In this document: positions 20,746-35,275 of the stretch, piece after piece | Layout of the letters: each line of letters begins with the position of its first letter | Position numbering within the stretch: position 1 is the stretch's first letter | Source of the DNA: Pyronema omphalodes | Lineage: Eukaryota; Ascomycota; Pezizomycetes; Pezizales; Pyronemataceae | Assembly (NCBI GenBank): GCA_024516155.1 | Contig: JAJJXM010000048.1 | Coordinates: 186,001-250,000 of the forward strand | Direction: 5' to 3' | Length of the DNA: 64,000 nt | Made by a program: the position numbers and the translations under genes | The notes under the pieces: model-generated | Told to the model about the DNA's origin: nothing | The model's database searches: none | What the model saw: the letters and a program-made list of their open reading frames with translations, nothing else

Positions 20746-23700
20746 CTTGGATGATTCCATAACCTATAACCCAACCTAGACTCCAACCACGCCATCACCA
20801 TCACCATCACCATCGACGCCACCACAACTACCGATACCAACACTGATACCAACACCCATTACAGCACCTACAGGTCCGAATATATCACCATCACAGCCAG
20901 AACATTGCCCAGAAGCGGCTACTTCTCTAGTAGCGTATTCTCAATCTTCCCCCAGCGCAACAGAAGATATTTTTGAGGGGAGGCGGCCGAAGCGTTGCCA
21001 GGCGAGTGATTGGCTATGTATCATTGGTAGCATTAAATACAGGCTCAGTAGCCCTATACCAATCTCCAGGATGGTATTGCATATCATACATATGTATCCA
21101 ATAAATCTTATTTACTTGTGGATTTTAGTGTTTTCATATAAATAGTTCTGAGGGGCGGTTAACTTATGGTTAACAGGTGGATTACAGGTCTTCATATTTT
21201 TGGTCTTTTGTTGCGGGGATTTTAATACTTCAAGGTTGATCATGTAGAAGATGCCGGGGGGTTGGAATTAAACGAAACTTACGTCGGTCCTGTTTTGCAG
21301 AGTTTATAAGTATACCATACTGTAAGCATCTCAACAATATGTCTGTCACTCTTTTAGCAGGTCGGTGTGTAGTTAGTGTCGTGATGGGTGTTGGAAATAG
21401 AGGTATTCATTTTTACAGCTTCGTGTCTATAAAGACTGGTGATAGAATAACTAAATATGGGGTATGGCTGGGGGGGGTGGGGAGGGGGATATGCCGGTAT
21501 AATATGAGTGATGCTATATGAAGATAAATACCTAACTGAGATATCCTCGGTATGGAGACGTACATCGTCCGCTGTGATCATACAGTTATGATATGTTCCT
21601 CTAGATATGGATGCTGGATGAATCATGAAGGTATTGTGGATATTTTGACAGTGATTTAACGCTGAAGAATCTATCATGATTGTTATCTTAGAAGCCACAT
21701 TTGCAGTCCACAATATAGGAATTCTGGTAGTGACCTGGGGCATAGTGAGGAGCAACCTGGAGCGTAGTGATGGGGAAGCTTCTGGGTAAAACTTTCCAGC
21801 TTTCTATCTGAGGGTATTTTCATGCTGAATTCATCTCATCTAACTCTAAGAGGCATCGCATCGCCTTTAACCCAAGCTGTCCCAAAGCTCTGGGCAGGGG
21901 AGCTTGAACTGCAACAAGGCCGCCCATGATCGCCAGAATAGCGCTGGAGGATATATACAGGTGAAGAAAGTGTTGCACTGTAAAGAAGATAATGGAACCC
22001 TAGAGTAAGTAGTCGTCTCTTGTTCTTGTGACAAAATGTTATTTGCATTAGTGCACGATAGGCTTACTCGCTCGGCGCTTAAGAGTTTCTGCTTAAAAAG
22101 AGCAATGAAGCTCCTTGTAAATTGTGGATGAATTTCGCAGCAGCTTCATAAGACAACGTAGGGATATTATGAGGCCTCCTTGATACGATGGGGTTAGATG
22201 AAGGGCTGCCGCCGAACTGGAGTTACGGCTAGTATGATGAATCATGGTCCCCATCTGAATTTCCATTTTCTATTTTCCATTTTTCATGTATGGTGTGATG
22301 TATGATGTATGATGTATAATTTAAGCCCGTATCCGATACCTTTGATCTTGACTCCGCTCCGTACATCTCATACATTCCCATGCCTTCCAAATTCTGATCC
22401 AAATTCCAGGCACTAATCACGAATTACGAATCACGGATCATGAATCATGAATCATCAATGACGATTTGAGCCAACCCATATATATTTCTTTCTTCGTTAC
22501 CTTTATCATGGACCTCTTGTTTCTATCTTTATGATCATTTCATATCTTCAGCTGCAAATTGTAATAGAGATCACGGAAAGAGAGAATCGAAGATTCACTG
22601 CTAAGTGCTAAGTGCTAAGTGCTTGAAGCTTCAGAACTGAGAACCGGAAGGAGATGGAAAATAGGAGATAGGGGATATGGGATATAGGATAGGGGATATG
22701 AGTAATGATTAATAAGTAGTATATGGTTACATCTATAATCTGTGATCCATATACCCCGGTTTGAATGACGCCGGGTTTGACTGGTGGGTCTGGTGTATCT
22801 ACGGCGTACGGTGTACGGTGTGTCTATGGTGTGTCTAAGGTCTGCCTGAAAAATGGATTAAATGATTCATGGTTTGTTTGTTACTACATATCATCATCCA
22901 TGAATTCCAGAGTCCATGTGCAGACTTTGTAGACTTCGCAGACTTTTTCACTCCCGGGGTTTACGTTATTCAGTTCGAACTAGAAATTTAGAATCTGGAC
23001 TTTGAATTTTAACCCCTGATGTTGATTTTGGCCCTGACTTGGCGAAGGCTGGAGGCTGGAGGGTTGAGGCTGAAGGTTCAAAGTTCGAGGGACTAAGAGT
23101 AGTTCGCTTTAATTTTTTTTTTTCTTTGCGCCTAGACCCGTCACCGGGGGCTAGTTACCTGGGTTTTTATAATGGTGGTGGTAGTCGTTGGAAATCTTGT
23201 GAAAGTTGATAGATCCGTAGATAAATTCATAGCTTCACAGATTAATAAATCCTTAGATTATAAATCTACAATTTACCTATGTACCTATAACAAGTACCTA
23301 TCTATCTATCTATCTACATACGCTTACCCACGTCTACCTACCTGTACCTATCCGTAACCCAATCTCTCAAATCACAGACCAATAAACTAACCATGCAGCC
23401 AAATTTCCCAATATTTCAATTGTACATTCCCAATCTCACCATCTACACAAATCTACATCCGAAGACTGAAGTGCACTTTCAATATATCTATCAAATTTTT
23501 ATTATTTAAATCAAAGTTCACAACTTCAGCCATGGGTGTATTGTAGCTGGATTTCCCGTACGGCGATATCAGCGCAGCCATTGCCCTTTACAGCAAAACG
23601 CAGTACTAACCATAGTAAGCAATCGATCCAGAAATTGTACCTCTCAAATCACATGTACAATAGGGGGCAGGAATGTCCGTGAGGAAAATGAAGAAGTCGA

Positions 23701-25989
23701 AACAGTCTCAATCTATGGTTGCAGGTTTCTGTAAAATACAATAGAAAATTTATCACTACGGCGTTGCTGTATCCTTATGGGAAGTCCTTTATTATATGTA
23801 TATATATTGTGTATTGTGTATCAGGTATGTATGTGCTAATGGCAGACGCGGTACGTCAATTAATTTACATTTACACTTACACTTGTGATTTAACTTTTCA
23901 TTTACTGTGATTAATATGTGTATATATAATATGCACATTGATATTTATAAGCCAATGTTATCACACTTTGAATGGAACGCTGGATTGGGGGAAGGGGAGG
24001 GTATTGGATAGGTAGAATCGTGAGGATTCAGGAATAGAATACAGATGGGTAAGTAAGCTGTAAGTAAGTTGGTTATTTTTTACAAGGTATAGGGTATAAG
24101 GATAAGGTATGAGATTATAAATTGTGGGTTTATGGGTTTATGAATTCCGTTAACAAATAATGAAATATTTCTAATTATTTCTTTTTCGATAATAAAGAAA
24201 TAAAGAAATAAAGGAAGGAATGAAAGGATGTATAGATAGAAAAATTCAGAGCTACTATGCAGAACAAATGGCAAGAATGTTGGGGGTGTGATATGTATAA
24301 GACCACAAGCTCGGATTTATAGCTGGGAAAATGAACACTTTTGGAAAGTGTTTGAAAAGTTGAATGTATGTTTCATTGTTTCATTTGGGAAAGTTTGGTT
24401 TTTATATGTTGCATATATCAGTCCGTCGTGATATGATTTTTTTTCCCCAGTCATAGCAGGCTTTATCGATACTGATGTTGGCGACAAAATTAACTTGAGA
24501 GAATTATAGAATCCAATCCGGATCAAAAAAAACAAAAAGAGATGATCTTCGCAATATATCCCATCTCAATCCAACCTTAACTTTCTCGGGGGTTATTGGT
24601 ATCAAATTACATTACCTCTCTCTTTGTAAAAGTACGTTCCCGTTCCGCATAATCTGCGTCTAATCACCCGATATCACGCACATAATCCAATTCACCCCCT
24701 GGCTCAGATCCCCTGCCTTCGCAGTTACCCGTTGACGTCCTGGGTCTTGGCTCCTTCACCCCTTGTCGTTATGTCTTACTTAGCATCTTGGCATTCAACA
24801 CCCCTGTCGTCTCGTCCGTGATCAGTCACCGACCAGTCAACAAAATCGTACAGTCGTATGCAATGTGCATAGCTCCGTCCCGTCGTAGCAAAGCAACGCA
24901 CGTCGCAAAGCAAAGGGCACCTCCACTATCCATACACACAGACTAAGGCCAAGCCATTTTGAATCGTCGGCGCGGAAGGTTTAAGTGTGGCGAAACCCGC
25001 TCGGATCAACACCCTCGAATATGGAAGGCATCCCCTTTGTTCTAGAAGGGAGGGAAGGGGGAGGGAGGGAATTTTTTTTTCCTCTCTTTCTTCTTCGTTA
25101 GAGACTTTGAGTCGTCGGACACTAAGAAAAAAAAAAGGGAAAGGGACCATGAAAAAAAAAGGGACCATACACACATAGGAGGTGGACTGTGGGTGGGAGT
25201 TAACGTTCGGATGGGATAGCTTATACGTAGGCTTTTCCTCATAATGGTTAACGTTGGTATGATGTACTTATGGTGCTTATACTTATGGACGGTGAACGGA
25301 GGGAAGTGGATCTTGTTTCAACTTTTCTGGTTGATGCGACGGAGATGGGAAAAAAAGCATGGATGGGGAAGAAATCGATCGATGCGCTTAAGGTGGAATG
25401 GACTGGATTGGATTGAATTTAATAGGATGGTCCGGTCATGATCATGGTCAAGGTTATGGGGAAACGCGAAATTCCGATGCCGAAACTATATATGGGTAAC
25501 GAACGTTGCGCATTGTGGTTTACTGTATTCCACCATATGAAAAACCCACTTATCATAAGCTCTCGTAATCGTTTCTTCTGTTTTTTTTTCCCTGGTTTTT
25601 TACATGGCGTTTATGTCATAGAGAACGGTACCCAAAATTCGAAATCCATCACCGCTTTAAAGGCGCGATGGTTAGTTCTAACTTCTGGTAGTCTTGTCCT
25701 TAGGATGTTTCGATCTTGTGCTTTTAGAAGTCTAGTCACGATGCATAAAGTCAGTGGCTGGAGATAAACGAAATTTACTCTCCTTGTTTCGTAGGGTATC
25801 TTCACCCTACGTAAACACTAACAAACAGGGCCGAAATTATCTTGTATGTACCCGTAGAAAAATCGGTACTTATGGCACCATAGGATACAGCTAAAAAGCA
25901 GTTTATCGTCATCGAGCGATACTTTGGATCGCTAAGAAAAAGAAATCTAGAACTCGTCAAAGGCAATCGAGGACCATCAGAGACTTTCA

Positions 25990-26070
25990 ACGACCTTGAA
26001 AGACCGTAAAAGACCGTTGACGACTGTCAGCGACTGTCAGCGACCGTTAAAGACCGTTCAAGACCATAAA
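25990..26070. repeat. AGACCGT / CGACTGTCAG short tandem words
   Basis: Repeated 8-11-bp words (AAAGACCGT, CGACTGTCAG) in tandem with small changes. Confidence 0.6.
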
Positions 26071-26847
26071 ATACCATCATATATCCACCGTCGCAACAAC
26101 CGAAGCCTCATGTGACGAAAAAAAAAAACAGGATCATCTATAATCCATCACCCGTCATCCTCGGTTAATAAAATTTTTAGATCTCGCAGCCAACTTTATC
26201 GTAAAACCAACTATCGTTGAAAAGAATTCTTCGTCTATCTTCCTTACCATACCATACCGTACCGTGCCGCGCGCGCGATGCCCCGATTTCTCCAAGACGC
26301 GTACCTGCGGTATGCAGGGCGGGTCTATGACACTATATGTATGTACGGGAGCGCCGAGATGTCCGGGGAGTCCGGGGTGGGTTGGAGGGGGGGGGGGGGG
26401 GGGGGAGCCCGACCGGGGAGCCTGTGGGGCGGCCTATGGAGCCCGCATCATTACATACCACGAAACCACAAACTCACGAACTCACGAACCCATGGCGAAC
26501 GTAGCTGAATACTCCGAACATATCGACAGCGGAGATGATATACATACATGACGAAAGATTTCAATTTAAGCTTTCGCTTACAGTATCGAATCGTTACTTA
26601 CCAAATGTCTCATGATATGAAGCAAAAAGCTTCACGACATCGATATCAATTGCGATCTTGAAATCGAAGTACCACCGTCCGTAAAGATATATATTGAATC
26701 TATATACATTTCACCATATCAATATCGCTCTAAATCAGTTACTTATAGCACCATATTTCTTCACGTCTCGATCTGAAATCTCAATTCTCGAGACAAACCG
26801 CCGCAGCTTTACCATAGCGATACTGCATTCAAAATGCAGCTTCAGTC

Positions 26848-26878
<31 letters not shown>

Positions 26879-29800
26879 GAGGAGGAGGGGTTGAAAACGT
26901 GATTATGATACGGTATATATTTACAGGAACCCCGATACCTGTCACTTTAAAGAAGCTGTGGGATTTTCATGATCCATAGACAGCGGGTGCTGACTACACC
27001 ACTATGTACACCGCCATCACACCGCCATCGCTAGCCTATAGGTCACTATGTATCCCTGCGTTACTCCGCGGCGGGTACATATTATCACCATATGTAGATT
27101 TGCTGTCACTTGCCTATCACTTGCCACTTGCCACTTGCCACTGATATGTATACATATGTGGTGGTGCATCTGGTGGTCGTGTTCATATGTTGCCAATGCA
27201 TACAAATACAATCCTGAGTTGCCCTTATGTATCGACACGGCGATTAGTGGCGGTTAACAGTTTAATAACAGTTGTGTTATCCCCCATCAAGAAGGCGGGG
27301 AATTTTGGGTGGGGGGGGGGGGGGTGTAATAATTGTACATATGTACGCATTCTTGTACATACATATTTGCCGTCCGTAGAATGAAGATGAAGATCCCGGA
27401 TGTGATCGGGCGTCCGGCAGGATTTTTTTTTGATGGTACACTAGTAAATGGTTTCCCGAGGATGATATGGATGTACAAAGTGGCGACATTAAGGGCGGGT
27501 GCCCGGTGGATGGTTGGATGGCCGGTCAATATGTATGTAGGCGCTTGGAGTTGTATTGTAATGGGGAAGAAGGAAAATGGAAAGGGAAAAGGGAAAGGGA
27601 AGGTATGTGGGTTGGCACCATATGGCTGCGGATTCGGAAACTTCGCTCGGCGGCTAGGTATGATTGTATGGTTTGTATGGTTTGTGTATGTATAGAAATG
27701 TTGTCGAGTGAGCTAGATAAGGTATGTATAAATAATAAAGGTGAGTTGTTGATTAAAGGCGGGACTGTATATGGCATCATACGGTACCAAACACTATGTT
27801 GATGTTTGGGGATATTAATCGAGAAAATATGGTATACATATATGAAATCGGGGACAATGAATTCCTGCTGCCGCTGCCGATGATGACGCTACACTATTGC
27901 CGTCCACCGATTATAGTGACCGTACATACCTACAGTTGTAAGTTTCATACACCGAGGAGGCGAAGTTGTCATACATGATACATGCCTGCACACCGTAACA
28001 CTATCCACCATCTATTCTGAAACCTCTATCCACTTTCCTACATACATGCCCGCGCCACAGCCAATAGTTATCCAACCTACATACATACATACACATACAT
28101 GCATACATACATATCAGACGTCAGAAAACCCGATCTTGAAAACCATCATCGAGAATTTATGTACAGATATACATGTCAACAACCAGCGATGAACAAGCTA
28201 CGCCTTGATGATGGAGGAACAATGATGTGGCGTATCTGTAGGCTGTAGAGTATGTACTTGGTGAACCCTGAACACTGAACAGGCGCCCTGCAGTTGGGAG
28301 TACAATATAGATATGACCTACATGCTATATATCGCTATAGCTATGAATAGATTGTAGATGAATAGAAAGGTAGGACAGGTAGGTTTAATGTGATTGGATG
28401 GGAGTTGTTGATAAGATTGTACTACGACTGTAGGGGAGGTTCATGGTTTAACGTTTGAGGAACAATATGTAGGAACAAAAGGAATTACAGGAATTAGAAG
28501 AATCTTATACACACATAGATACTGTAACTCCGGCTTTCTTCTACTCTATGTACACCCGTAAAGCTGTGAAGAATAACGCAGGCCGCTGGCTAGGTAGGTA
28601 GATATGTAGGTAGGTTTGTGGTGTATCTATGTATGTATATGTATGTATGCATCATACGTAGACTTAACATCCCGGATAGCCAACCGCTGGGCTACATGTC
28701 ATTATACATTACCCATGGATACATATCTAGCTCTTTAGAATTGGTATGGCATATGAATTCCTGTCAGTCTAAAGACTGGGGAAAATCAAAGAGCCCAGCT
28801 TCAATGTAAACGCTTGGCGTAATTATCATAACTATAAACTTTATTGGAACTTGTTAGTCGATTATGAAAGCTTCGTTCAACGTTGTGAGTTACAAGTTGC
28901 GAGTTGAAGGTTTTTATTTTTTATTGCAATACATCTAGATATCTATTCTACAGGTTTCAAGCTTTGGTAAAAACCATTTGTGCTGCTTAGTATGCTTCGA
29001 CATGGATACATATGAACCTCATAGAGAGTATAGGGATCCCAGTAGCCAACCATATGTAGTGCGATTAAACAATGTTATCCACATGTATGTATATAGCCGG
29101 GTACAGTAGATCATAATGAAGTTTGAGCACAGCATAACATAGTCGCTGAAGTGGGCTTGAGTGAGAGGGGGGGGGGGGGGTTAACATCACATCGATCATG
29201 ACCCCCCCCCCCCCAAAAAAAAAAAAAAAAAAAAAAAAAAGTCCGAAGATGAGCTTTCGGCTTTCTATAGAATAAATGTAAACAAGTATACATATGGATT
29301 AAAGCAGTATAGAGTATAACAATACCTTTTTATATTTTCTAGTTTATCTGTTTTAATTTCTATAATTAATATTCTATAAACCATCATAATCAGTCCATCT
29401 ATCATAAACAAGCAAAAAATCCAACTCGATTTTTTTTATTTTTCCCAGATCTCCAAATCCAGAAGCGACGAGCCAACTCGCGCGGATTATCAATAATCCC
29501 CCCCCCCCCCCCCCCCCCCCCCCCCCTTGTCCCACATCCGTAGTCACGCAAAGGACAAGTCCACGCCCAAAACCACACCCCCAGAAGGTCAACGCGCATA
29601 AACTTCTATGTACATACCTACTAATGGTGTAACAGTCCAAAATCTGTCAGTCCACAGACCTGAGACCTGAGACTAATCCCCCGAAGAAAAAAAAAAGAAT
29701 ACGCACAGACAACTAATCACCAACCGGGAACTTCCCCAAAAAGGAGCACTTGGAACTCCTTGAGCACTGAACCTCTACATACCTCCGCCACTTCTACTAT

Positions 29801-32020
29801 GGTGTATTGAAAATGTCTGTGTCATGGAAAAAATACTCCTGTCTAGCTAGATTTCAATGTCGAGATGTGAAGGTGTTAAGATGTCAAGATTTCAAGATGT
29901 CAAGATGTCAAACAAAATTTGGATTTGGGGATTTGGGGATTTGGGGATTTGTGCAATGCGATGCTGGAAGTGAAACCCTGCATTCGTGCACTGTATTGCT
30001 CTGCACTGCCACTATGCTGGTATGGGTATGGATATTTTTATATATGGATAATACCCGACCGACTATGGATGGATTGAGGTTTGTTATGGAGATAGAGATA
30101 GAGATAGATAGAGAGATGGAAATTATTTCGGGTGTTGATCTATCTCTATCAATCTATCTATTGACATGATCTGATATTTCGGAAGATAAAATAGATAAAT
30201 AAATGATACTATGCTATGCTATGCTATGGTATGGTATGATCCCGTAGATGATAAAATCATAGATACATTGATAGTCTATGTGTTTGATTAACGATTGGTT
30301 TCGATTCGATGCGATGCGATGCGATGTGATAGATGATGCGATTACTGGCGAAAATGAAGGATGTGGCATGCGGGATGCGGAAAATTATTTAACGGAAAGG
30401 GTTTAGGATGGAGTGGAGTGGAGTAGAGTGGAGTGGAGTGGAGTGGGAGGGTATGGTGTACTACGACGACGACCACGACGACCACGACGACTACTACGAT
30501 TACAGTCGACTGTACTACAACTACTATGTACGACTACAAAAGACCGGGCCGCCCCGAAAGTTAATGTTCCTAACTCAACCTAACCTAAAGAAACGAAAAA
30601 GCCCGGATATTTTTTCTTTTGGGCTGTCGATCGTTTTTCGCTGGTTTTAATTAATTTTTTGCTTCTCTGCTTGCCTCTTTGTCAAGCGCACATACGCGTG
30701 GAAGTTAGGCGAAGATTTTAGGTGTATATACAATCTGTGTATTTATTGAATTTTTTTTTTTTTTTTTTTTTTTTTTTGATACTCAACTCGACTGTGGTAG
30801 ATGTATACAGTATTTGTTTTTGTGAAAGAAAGAAATAAAAAGAATGAAGAACATGAAGATATCGGTGAGCTTAATCACGACTGACCTGAGGCCTGCTCAG
30901 TGAGGGAGGAAGCCGTCATTGTTGTCATGATCAAATCTCAAATTAATCATTAACCAAGGTATATATGAATATTCATAGTGAACATTCTCGGTCTGGTTAA
31001 ACCTGAATTGTCTATCTTTCTCTTCGTCTTTCTCTTCCTTATTCAACACATGAGTTTCAAGTAAGTAAGTTTAACTGGATAACTGGATAACGCATATATA
31101 TATATATATATATACTACACTCTACACAGTTTTACACAGCTCTATATCTGTACATATCTGTACATATCTGTACATATCTACCTATGTATTCTACAACCTT
31201 CAAATATATCAACAATCACACCTACCAGTCAATAGTCAATAGTCAATAGTCAATAGTCAATAGTCAACAGGTTACAATCATACTATTTTCCCTGTAGGCT
31301 GTTATAAGAAAGGTGCTTGCTTATATATATACGTTATGTTTGCATATTCCATTATTCCATTATTCCATTATTCCATTATTCCATTATTTCATTATTTCAC
31401 ATTTTGCTTTAGTATTTACTGTGATTTGTACTCTGTATCAATATAACCCTGTCAATTGTCTGCTTGTCTGCTTACTCGGCCAAAAAAAGTATCAAAAACT
31501 TCACAAAAATAAAATCCTCATATATTATAGATGATAGGTAGGTTCATATCATATCATATCATAGGCTTCCAGGCTCCCAGAACTCCCAGGGCTCCCAGGG
31601 CCTATACATAAACTTCCGGGTTCCTATACTTCACTTCACTTCGCCTATAGGCTATATTTCCCTTGATTCATTCGTTGAGGAGGGCCGAGACTTTATGCTT
31701 AAAGCTTGGCTTAATAATGATTCATACAGTAGTATGATAACAGATACGGGATATATATGTTATGACCGTTACATATAGATATTATAGTATAGAGTATAGA
31801 TTAGATGTAAGAGTAAACATATAACAATGAAGAGGGCAGCCAACCTGAACTTGAATGCTGAAAACAAAACCGCAGACCTAAGGACCTGAGGACCTGCGGA
31901 CCTGCGGTATATGTATATACCGGCTTTTCTATACATCCTTATGCAAATTAGATAGATTTTGGTATCTTATGCTGTGTTATGTTGTGTTATGGTATCCTTG
32001 GGAAATATGATGCTATAGAG

Positions 32021-32105
32021 GCGGAGACGGAGACGGAGACGGAGACGGAGATGGAGACGGAGACGGAGAAGGAGAAGGAAATGAAGAAGGAGAAGGAGAC
32101 GGAGA
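32021..32105. repeat. (GGAGAC)n purine-rich array
   Basis: Hexamer repeats with variants GGAGAT and GGAGAA, about 85 bp. Confidence 0.8.
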
Positions 32106-32837
32106 TGGGGTGTGCATATCTATCATTTAGCATTCAAGAATTTAGAATTCATCATATAGCAACACTCGTCCCTATTCCCCATCCATATCCCCATCCATAT
32201 CCCCATCTATATCCCTATTCCCTATTCCTTATTCATCCCTAGTCCCTAGTCCCTATTCGTCCCTAGTCCCTATTCGTCCGCTTGGTATGGTGGTATCCCA
32301 AAGTGGGCTACAGGGGTATCCGTCGCGCCGCAGCGCCGCACCGTCGCAGCGCCGGTATGGTGTCAACACTAATCGTAACCAGTATAACCAGCATACCCAG
32401 CATAACCAGCATACCCAGCATACCTAGCCTCAACAGCCAGTAGCTAGTATCACTAGCGTTACTTGCTATTATGGTGCCTAGTACCAACTGGAGTCTGGTG
32501 TCTGGTGTTTACTGTTGTGTTATGTACAAGTGATGTTAGCGACATTTTGGGTAGATTTAAGTGGGATTAGTGAGGTTACAGTCGACTGTAGAATTACAGA
32601 CTGGGTTAGTGGGGGTTACAGACTGGGTTAGTGGGATTAGCCCTAGTGGGATTACTGGGAATTTCTTATACTTATAGCCTTATACCTATTACCGATTAGT
32701 AGTCTGGATGTATGTAACTTGTACATAACTTGTAACACTACGTACGTACTGTGTAGACTGAAGTTTATGATCCGTACCATATACATAGTCATACCAGCTA
32801 CATACATATACATATACATATACTGACGGTGATAACT

Positions 32838-32882
32838 GCCACTGCCACTGCCACTGCCACTGCCACTGCCACTGCCACTGAC
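32838..32882. repeat. (TGCCAC)n hexamer array
   Basis: Seven perfect copies of the 6-bp unit. Confidence 0.9.
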
Positions 32883-32976
32883 AGTCAATTATAAGTTATA
32901 AGTTAAAAGTTATGAATTATGAATTATGGGTTATAACTCCGAACTCCAGTATTATAACTATCAAAAGACGCAAGAG

Positions 32977-32978
<2 letters not shown>

Positions 32979-33024
<46 letters not shown>
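32979..33024. repeat. (GA)n dinucleotide run
   Basis: About 22 uninterrupted GA units. Confidence 0.95.
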
Positions 33025-33028
<4 letters not shown>

Positions 33029-33724
33029 AGTGGAAGTGGAAGTAGAAGGTGGAGATATAGTTTTGTAGCTTGTGTCTAAACGAGAGCAGAAAACCGTTAC
33101 TATATATTCCATACATATCCAATGGGTGCCGGTGTGCTTTAGACGTACTTTAACAGTAACAGCAGTAATAGCAGCAGCAGCATCATAACAGCAGTAACAG
33201 CAGCATGGATTTTTTATGTCTGAATTATACCATCTCTGAATTGTACCTTCTCTATGCTATATGCTATATGCTATATACCATAGCATATAACTACATAACA
33301 GTCCTATGTAGAATGCACTTTGGTGCGTTTTGTTACGTGATGGGTATACCGTATATGTTTATCGGTCGGTTATGAATATGATTTCCGGTGGGAGGGTCGG
33401 GGGGGAGGGGGGGGGGGGGAGGGGGGTGTTGTTAAAACCCTCCTCCATACAAGGTACCCTCTTCTTCCCGACCTCGACCTTTTTCTTCGATTCCCGACCT
33501 GACCTGACCGACCTTTTCTTCCCGACCTTTTTCTACCGTCCCGACCTGACCTGACCTGAACTGACCTTTTCTACCGTCCCTTCACTTCCTCTCCCCGACT
33601 TTCCTACCTTTCTACCTGTTCTACCCTTTCCTACCTGACCGTCCCTTTTCTACCGTCCGAATGTAATGTAATCAATCCATCAGCTGGCTCATTGCTCGTT
33701 GCGTTGCGTTACGTCGCGAGTCTG

Positions 33725-33800
33725 CGGCGAAGAAAGAAGAAAGAAGAAGGAAGAAAGAAGAAGGAAGAAGGAAGAAGGAAGAAGGAAGAAGGAAGAAGAC
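33725..33800. repeat. (GAAGAAG)n purine array
   Basis: GAAGAAAGAAGAAGG-type units, imperfect, all purine on the plus strand. Confidence 0.8.
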
Positions 33801-34884
33801 AGGGCGGGGGCGGCGTTTGGGATGGGGGATGGGGTGTTGTGGGATGGTGAAGGGTGATATATTTACATTACTTTAAGCTTCGAACTTAACTTTGAACTTA
33901 ACTTTGAACTGAACTTTAAACTGCGAATTTCGAATTTCGAATTTCGAGGGGCATCCGGTAGTTCAAAGTTTAAAGTTTAAAGTTTGAACCTTTCGCGCTA
34001 CATAGCTTGGCTACCAGGAGAACCTTTTTCGGTTGCTGAATCCCTAAATTCCCTAAAAGTTCTAAAAGTTCTAAAACTAAAAGTTCTAAAATCCTAAAAT
34101 CTCTATCCCTAAAATCCCTAAAACTAAAAGTATACCCTTGGCTCCTGTATCGTACCATGGATGTCATGGATGCTATGGATGCTATGGATGATGCTAAACC
34201 TTTAATACATACCCGCCCGTTATGCTTTTGCTTCTGCTTCTGCTCCTGCTTCTGCTTCTACTTCTACTTCCTTGCTTGCAGTTGTAAGCTCCGTCACTAT
34301 GTACATAAGGCCTAAGAGTCTTTAAGTCTTTAAGTCTTTAACCGATGCTAGATACCCGCTATAACATGCTGATGCTGATGCTGAGGTTGGCCTGGGGCGG
34401 GTGGGGGGGGGGGGGGTTGATGTCGATATTGACGGTGTTGAGGGTTGAATGTTGAGAGTTGAGAGTTGAGTGCTGCTTTTATAATTAATTAATTTTTTTT
34501 TTTAAAAAAAAAATGACGATTGTTTTGTTATTGTTATTGTTATTGTTATGGTTAATACTGAATGTTACTGGTCTTGTCTTGTCTTGTCATTACTCCTGCT
34601 CCTGCTGATGCTGAGACGAGACGAGCTGGTCGCCGTCGTCGCGCGTTGGTCAAATTCGTCTCGCTCCTCCGCTTCCTTCCATCCATCCAGAATTCGTACC
34701 CGCAGGCTTCGCAGGCTTTGCAGCCGTCACCATCCATACTTGGTACCTTTTCAGAATACAGTTTAGACGCCTACCGCCGAGGAAAGAAGCAGTGGCAGTA
34801 GTAGCAGTAGCAGCAGTAGCAAGCAACCATCGTCAGATTGAGGCAACGCAAGAAATCTGCTAACGAAGAAGAAAGACGAGACGG

Positions 34885-34915
34885 GATTTCAATACCATCG
34901 CAAGGTATTGAAATC
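34885..34915. repeat. Perfect 12-bp stem with 7-nt loop
   Basis: Arms GATTTCAATACC (34885-34896) and GGTATTGAAATC (34904-34915) are exact reverse complements around ATCGCAA. No coding context. It could be a small structured RNA element or a protein-binding palindrome upstream of the kinase gene. Confidence 0.7.
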
Positions 34916-35176
34916 TTTGAACTCGAGAAGGAAAAACATAAAATTAAATAAATAAAAAAATAAAAACATCCCTTTCCTCTCCTCTCCTCGTCTCGCGTCT
35001 CGGGCAAAACTACTACCACCACACACCACCCCCCCCCCCCCCCCCCCCACCCCTTCTTCCCTCACTCGCACTCGCGCCAACCCCCCTTCCCACACCGACC
35101 ATCCGTCGTCGCGCCCATCAACCAAACCAAGCATCCACCAGCACCTGGCTCAAGAGCGACCAGCACCCCCCCCCCC

Positions 35177-35275
35177 CCCCAGAAGGAGCATCCACCAGAA
35201 AGAGCACCCGCCAGAAGGAGCACCCACCAGAAAGAGCACCCTCCACCAGAAAGAGCACCCACCAGCACCTGGCAC
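35177..35275. repeat. Tandem ~18-21-bp unit, CCACCAGAAAGAGCACCC
   Basis: Five imperfect tandem copies, flanked on both sides by runs of C and by further C-rich sequence up to 35490. Confidence 0.8.

Noticed and set aside
27333..27802. Overlapping frames of 110-120 codons in a slightly GC-richer island
   Set aside because: No splice signals, no recognisable motif, and both strands are open because the stretch is simple in composition.
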